NCBI GenBank assembly: GCA_947626405.1
Contig: CANQSE010000154.1
Location: forward strand, 1-5,466
Reading direction: 5' to 3'
Source of the DNA: an uncultured Acetatifactor sp.
GTDB lineage: Bacteria > Bacillota > Clostridia > Lachnospirales > Lachnospiraceae
DNA: 5,466 bases
The notes beneath the pieces were generated by a model. It did no database searches. It was not told where the DNA came from and saw nothing but the letters and a program-made list of their open reading frames with translations. The translations under genes and the position numbers were made by a program. The first letter of the stretch is position 1, and every line of letters starts with the position of its first letter. Below are positions 5,215 to 5,466 of this stretch, one piece after another.

Positions 5215-5466
5215 TTACTTTACCCTCTCCACTTCACCCGTGACTCCGTTTATGCAGATATTGTCAACCGCCTCCGGCGGCACTTGTTCCATGCCCGCAT
5301 ACTTCTCGACATAATCATCCACCGTAATATAAATGTGCCATATGGGGACAAGCTCCAGCTTCTCCCTGTACTCCATCTCACTCTGCACCTGAGTATTGGG
5401 CAGCGGATAATACTCCAGTTCCACATGGTCAAAGACCATCCTTTCATCTGTCACGATCAAACCGTT
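5215..5466 (-). CDS. C-terminal end of a probable exported or lipoprotein partner of the ABC transporter (gene runs off the right edge)
   Basis: The frame is open from the window edge (N-G-L-I-V-T-D) to TAA at 5217-5215, giving 83 residues of a longer protein. No start is visible; the TTG at 5460 is read as an internal Leu. The end is soluble and acidic, with an ELVPIWHIYI segment and a final NICINGVTGEVERVK. This pattern, a LVPxW strand followed by an I-N-x-x-x-G-x-V strand at the C-terminus, is familiar from cell-surface lipoproteins of Lachnospiraceae encoded beside ABC transporters, some under the DUF6034 name, but the fragment is too short for a sure assignment. The stop codon forms part of the ribosome binding site of the next gene, 5 bases away, so it belongs to the same operon. 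Signal peptide and cysteine anchor would lie outside the window. Confidence 0.7.
   Translation of the reverse strand, partial: NGLIVTDERMVFDHVELEYYPLPNTQVQSEMEYREKLELVPIWHIYITVDDYVEKYAGMEQVPPEAVDNICINGVTGEVERVK

Overview
The window looks like a chromosomal segment from a Gram-positive anaerobe of the Clostridia, most likely Lachnospiraceae. This is inferred from the gene families (a short BcrA-like ABC ATPase, a clostridial-type ECF sigma factor with a non-zinc anti-sigma partner, a PadR regulator), strong purine-rich Shine-Dalgarno sites, TTG and GTG starts, and an intermediate GC content. No marker in the window fixes the species. No rRNA, tRNA, CRISPR array, insertion sequence or prophage gene was seen.

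Right part (positions 2325-5466, all minus strand, so read from right to left): an ABC-2 type export module. It begins off the window with the C-terminal end of a probable exported protein. Next come two multi-spanning permease-like proteins and a smaller membrane protein, each coupled to its predecessor by a short gap or overlap. After a gap of about 50 bases comes a short ABC ATPase with all the main nucleotide-binding motifs. The natural reading is one membrane complex powered by this ATPase. Its substrate cannot be read from the sequence; peptide or antibiotic export or resistance is the commonest role of relatives.

Middle part (681-2324, minus strand): an ECF-type sigma factor gene and, overlapping its stop codon by a GTGA, a gene for a single-pass membrane protein with a long outer domain. 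The arrangement is that of a sigma/anti-sigma signalling pair. The 85-base gap upstream holds a candidate ECF promoter (TGTAAC, 17 bases, CGTGTA) that could be autoregulated. No strong terminator separates the ABC genes from the sigma gene, so read-through from the transporter is possible. A good intrinsic terminator closes the unit at about 637-675.

Left part (1-662): a 53-codon open frame with a good ribosome binding site lies on the plus strand, convergent with the anti-sigma gene. It is followed to the left by about 290 bases with no convincing gene. At the left edge is the first 50 codons of a PadR-family repressor on the minus strand, using a TTG start. A textbook promoter (TTGACA, 17 bases, TATATT) drives it. 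A 36-bp imperfect palindrome covers the -10 box of that promoter, which suggests autorepression. The rest of the padR gene and whatever it controls lie outside the window.
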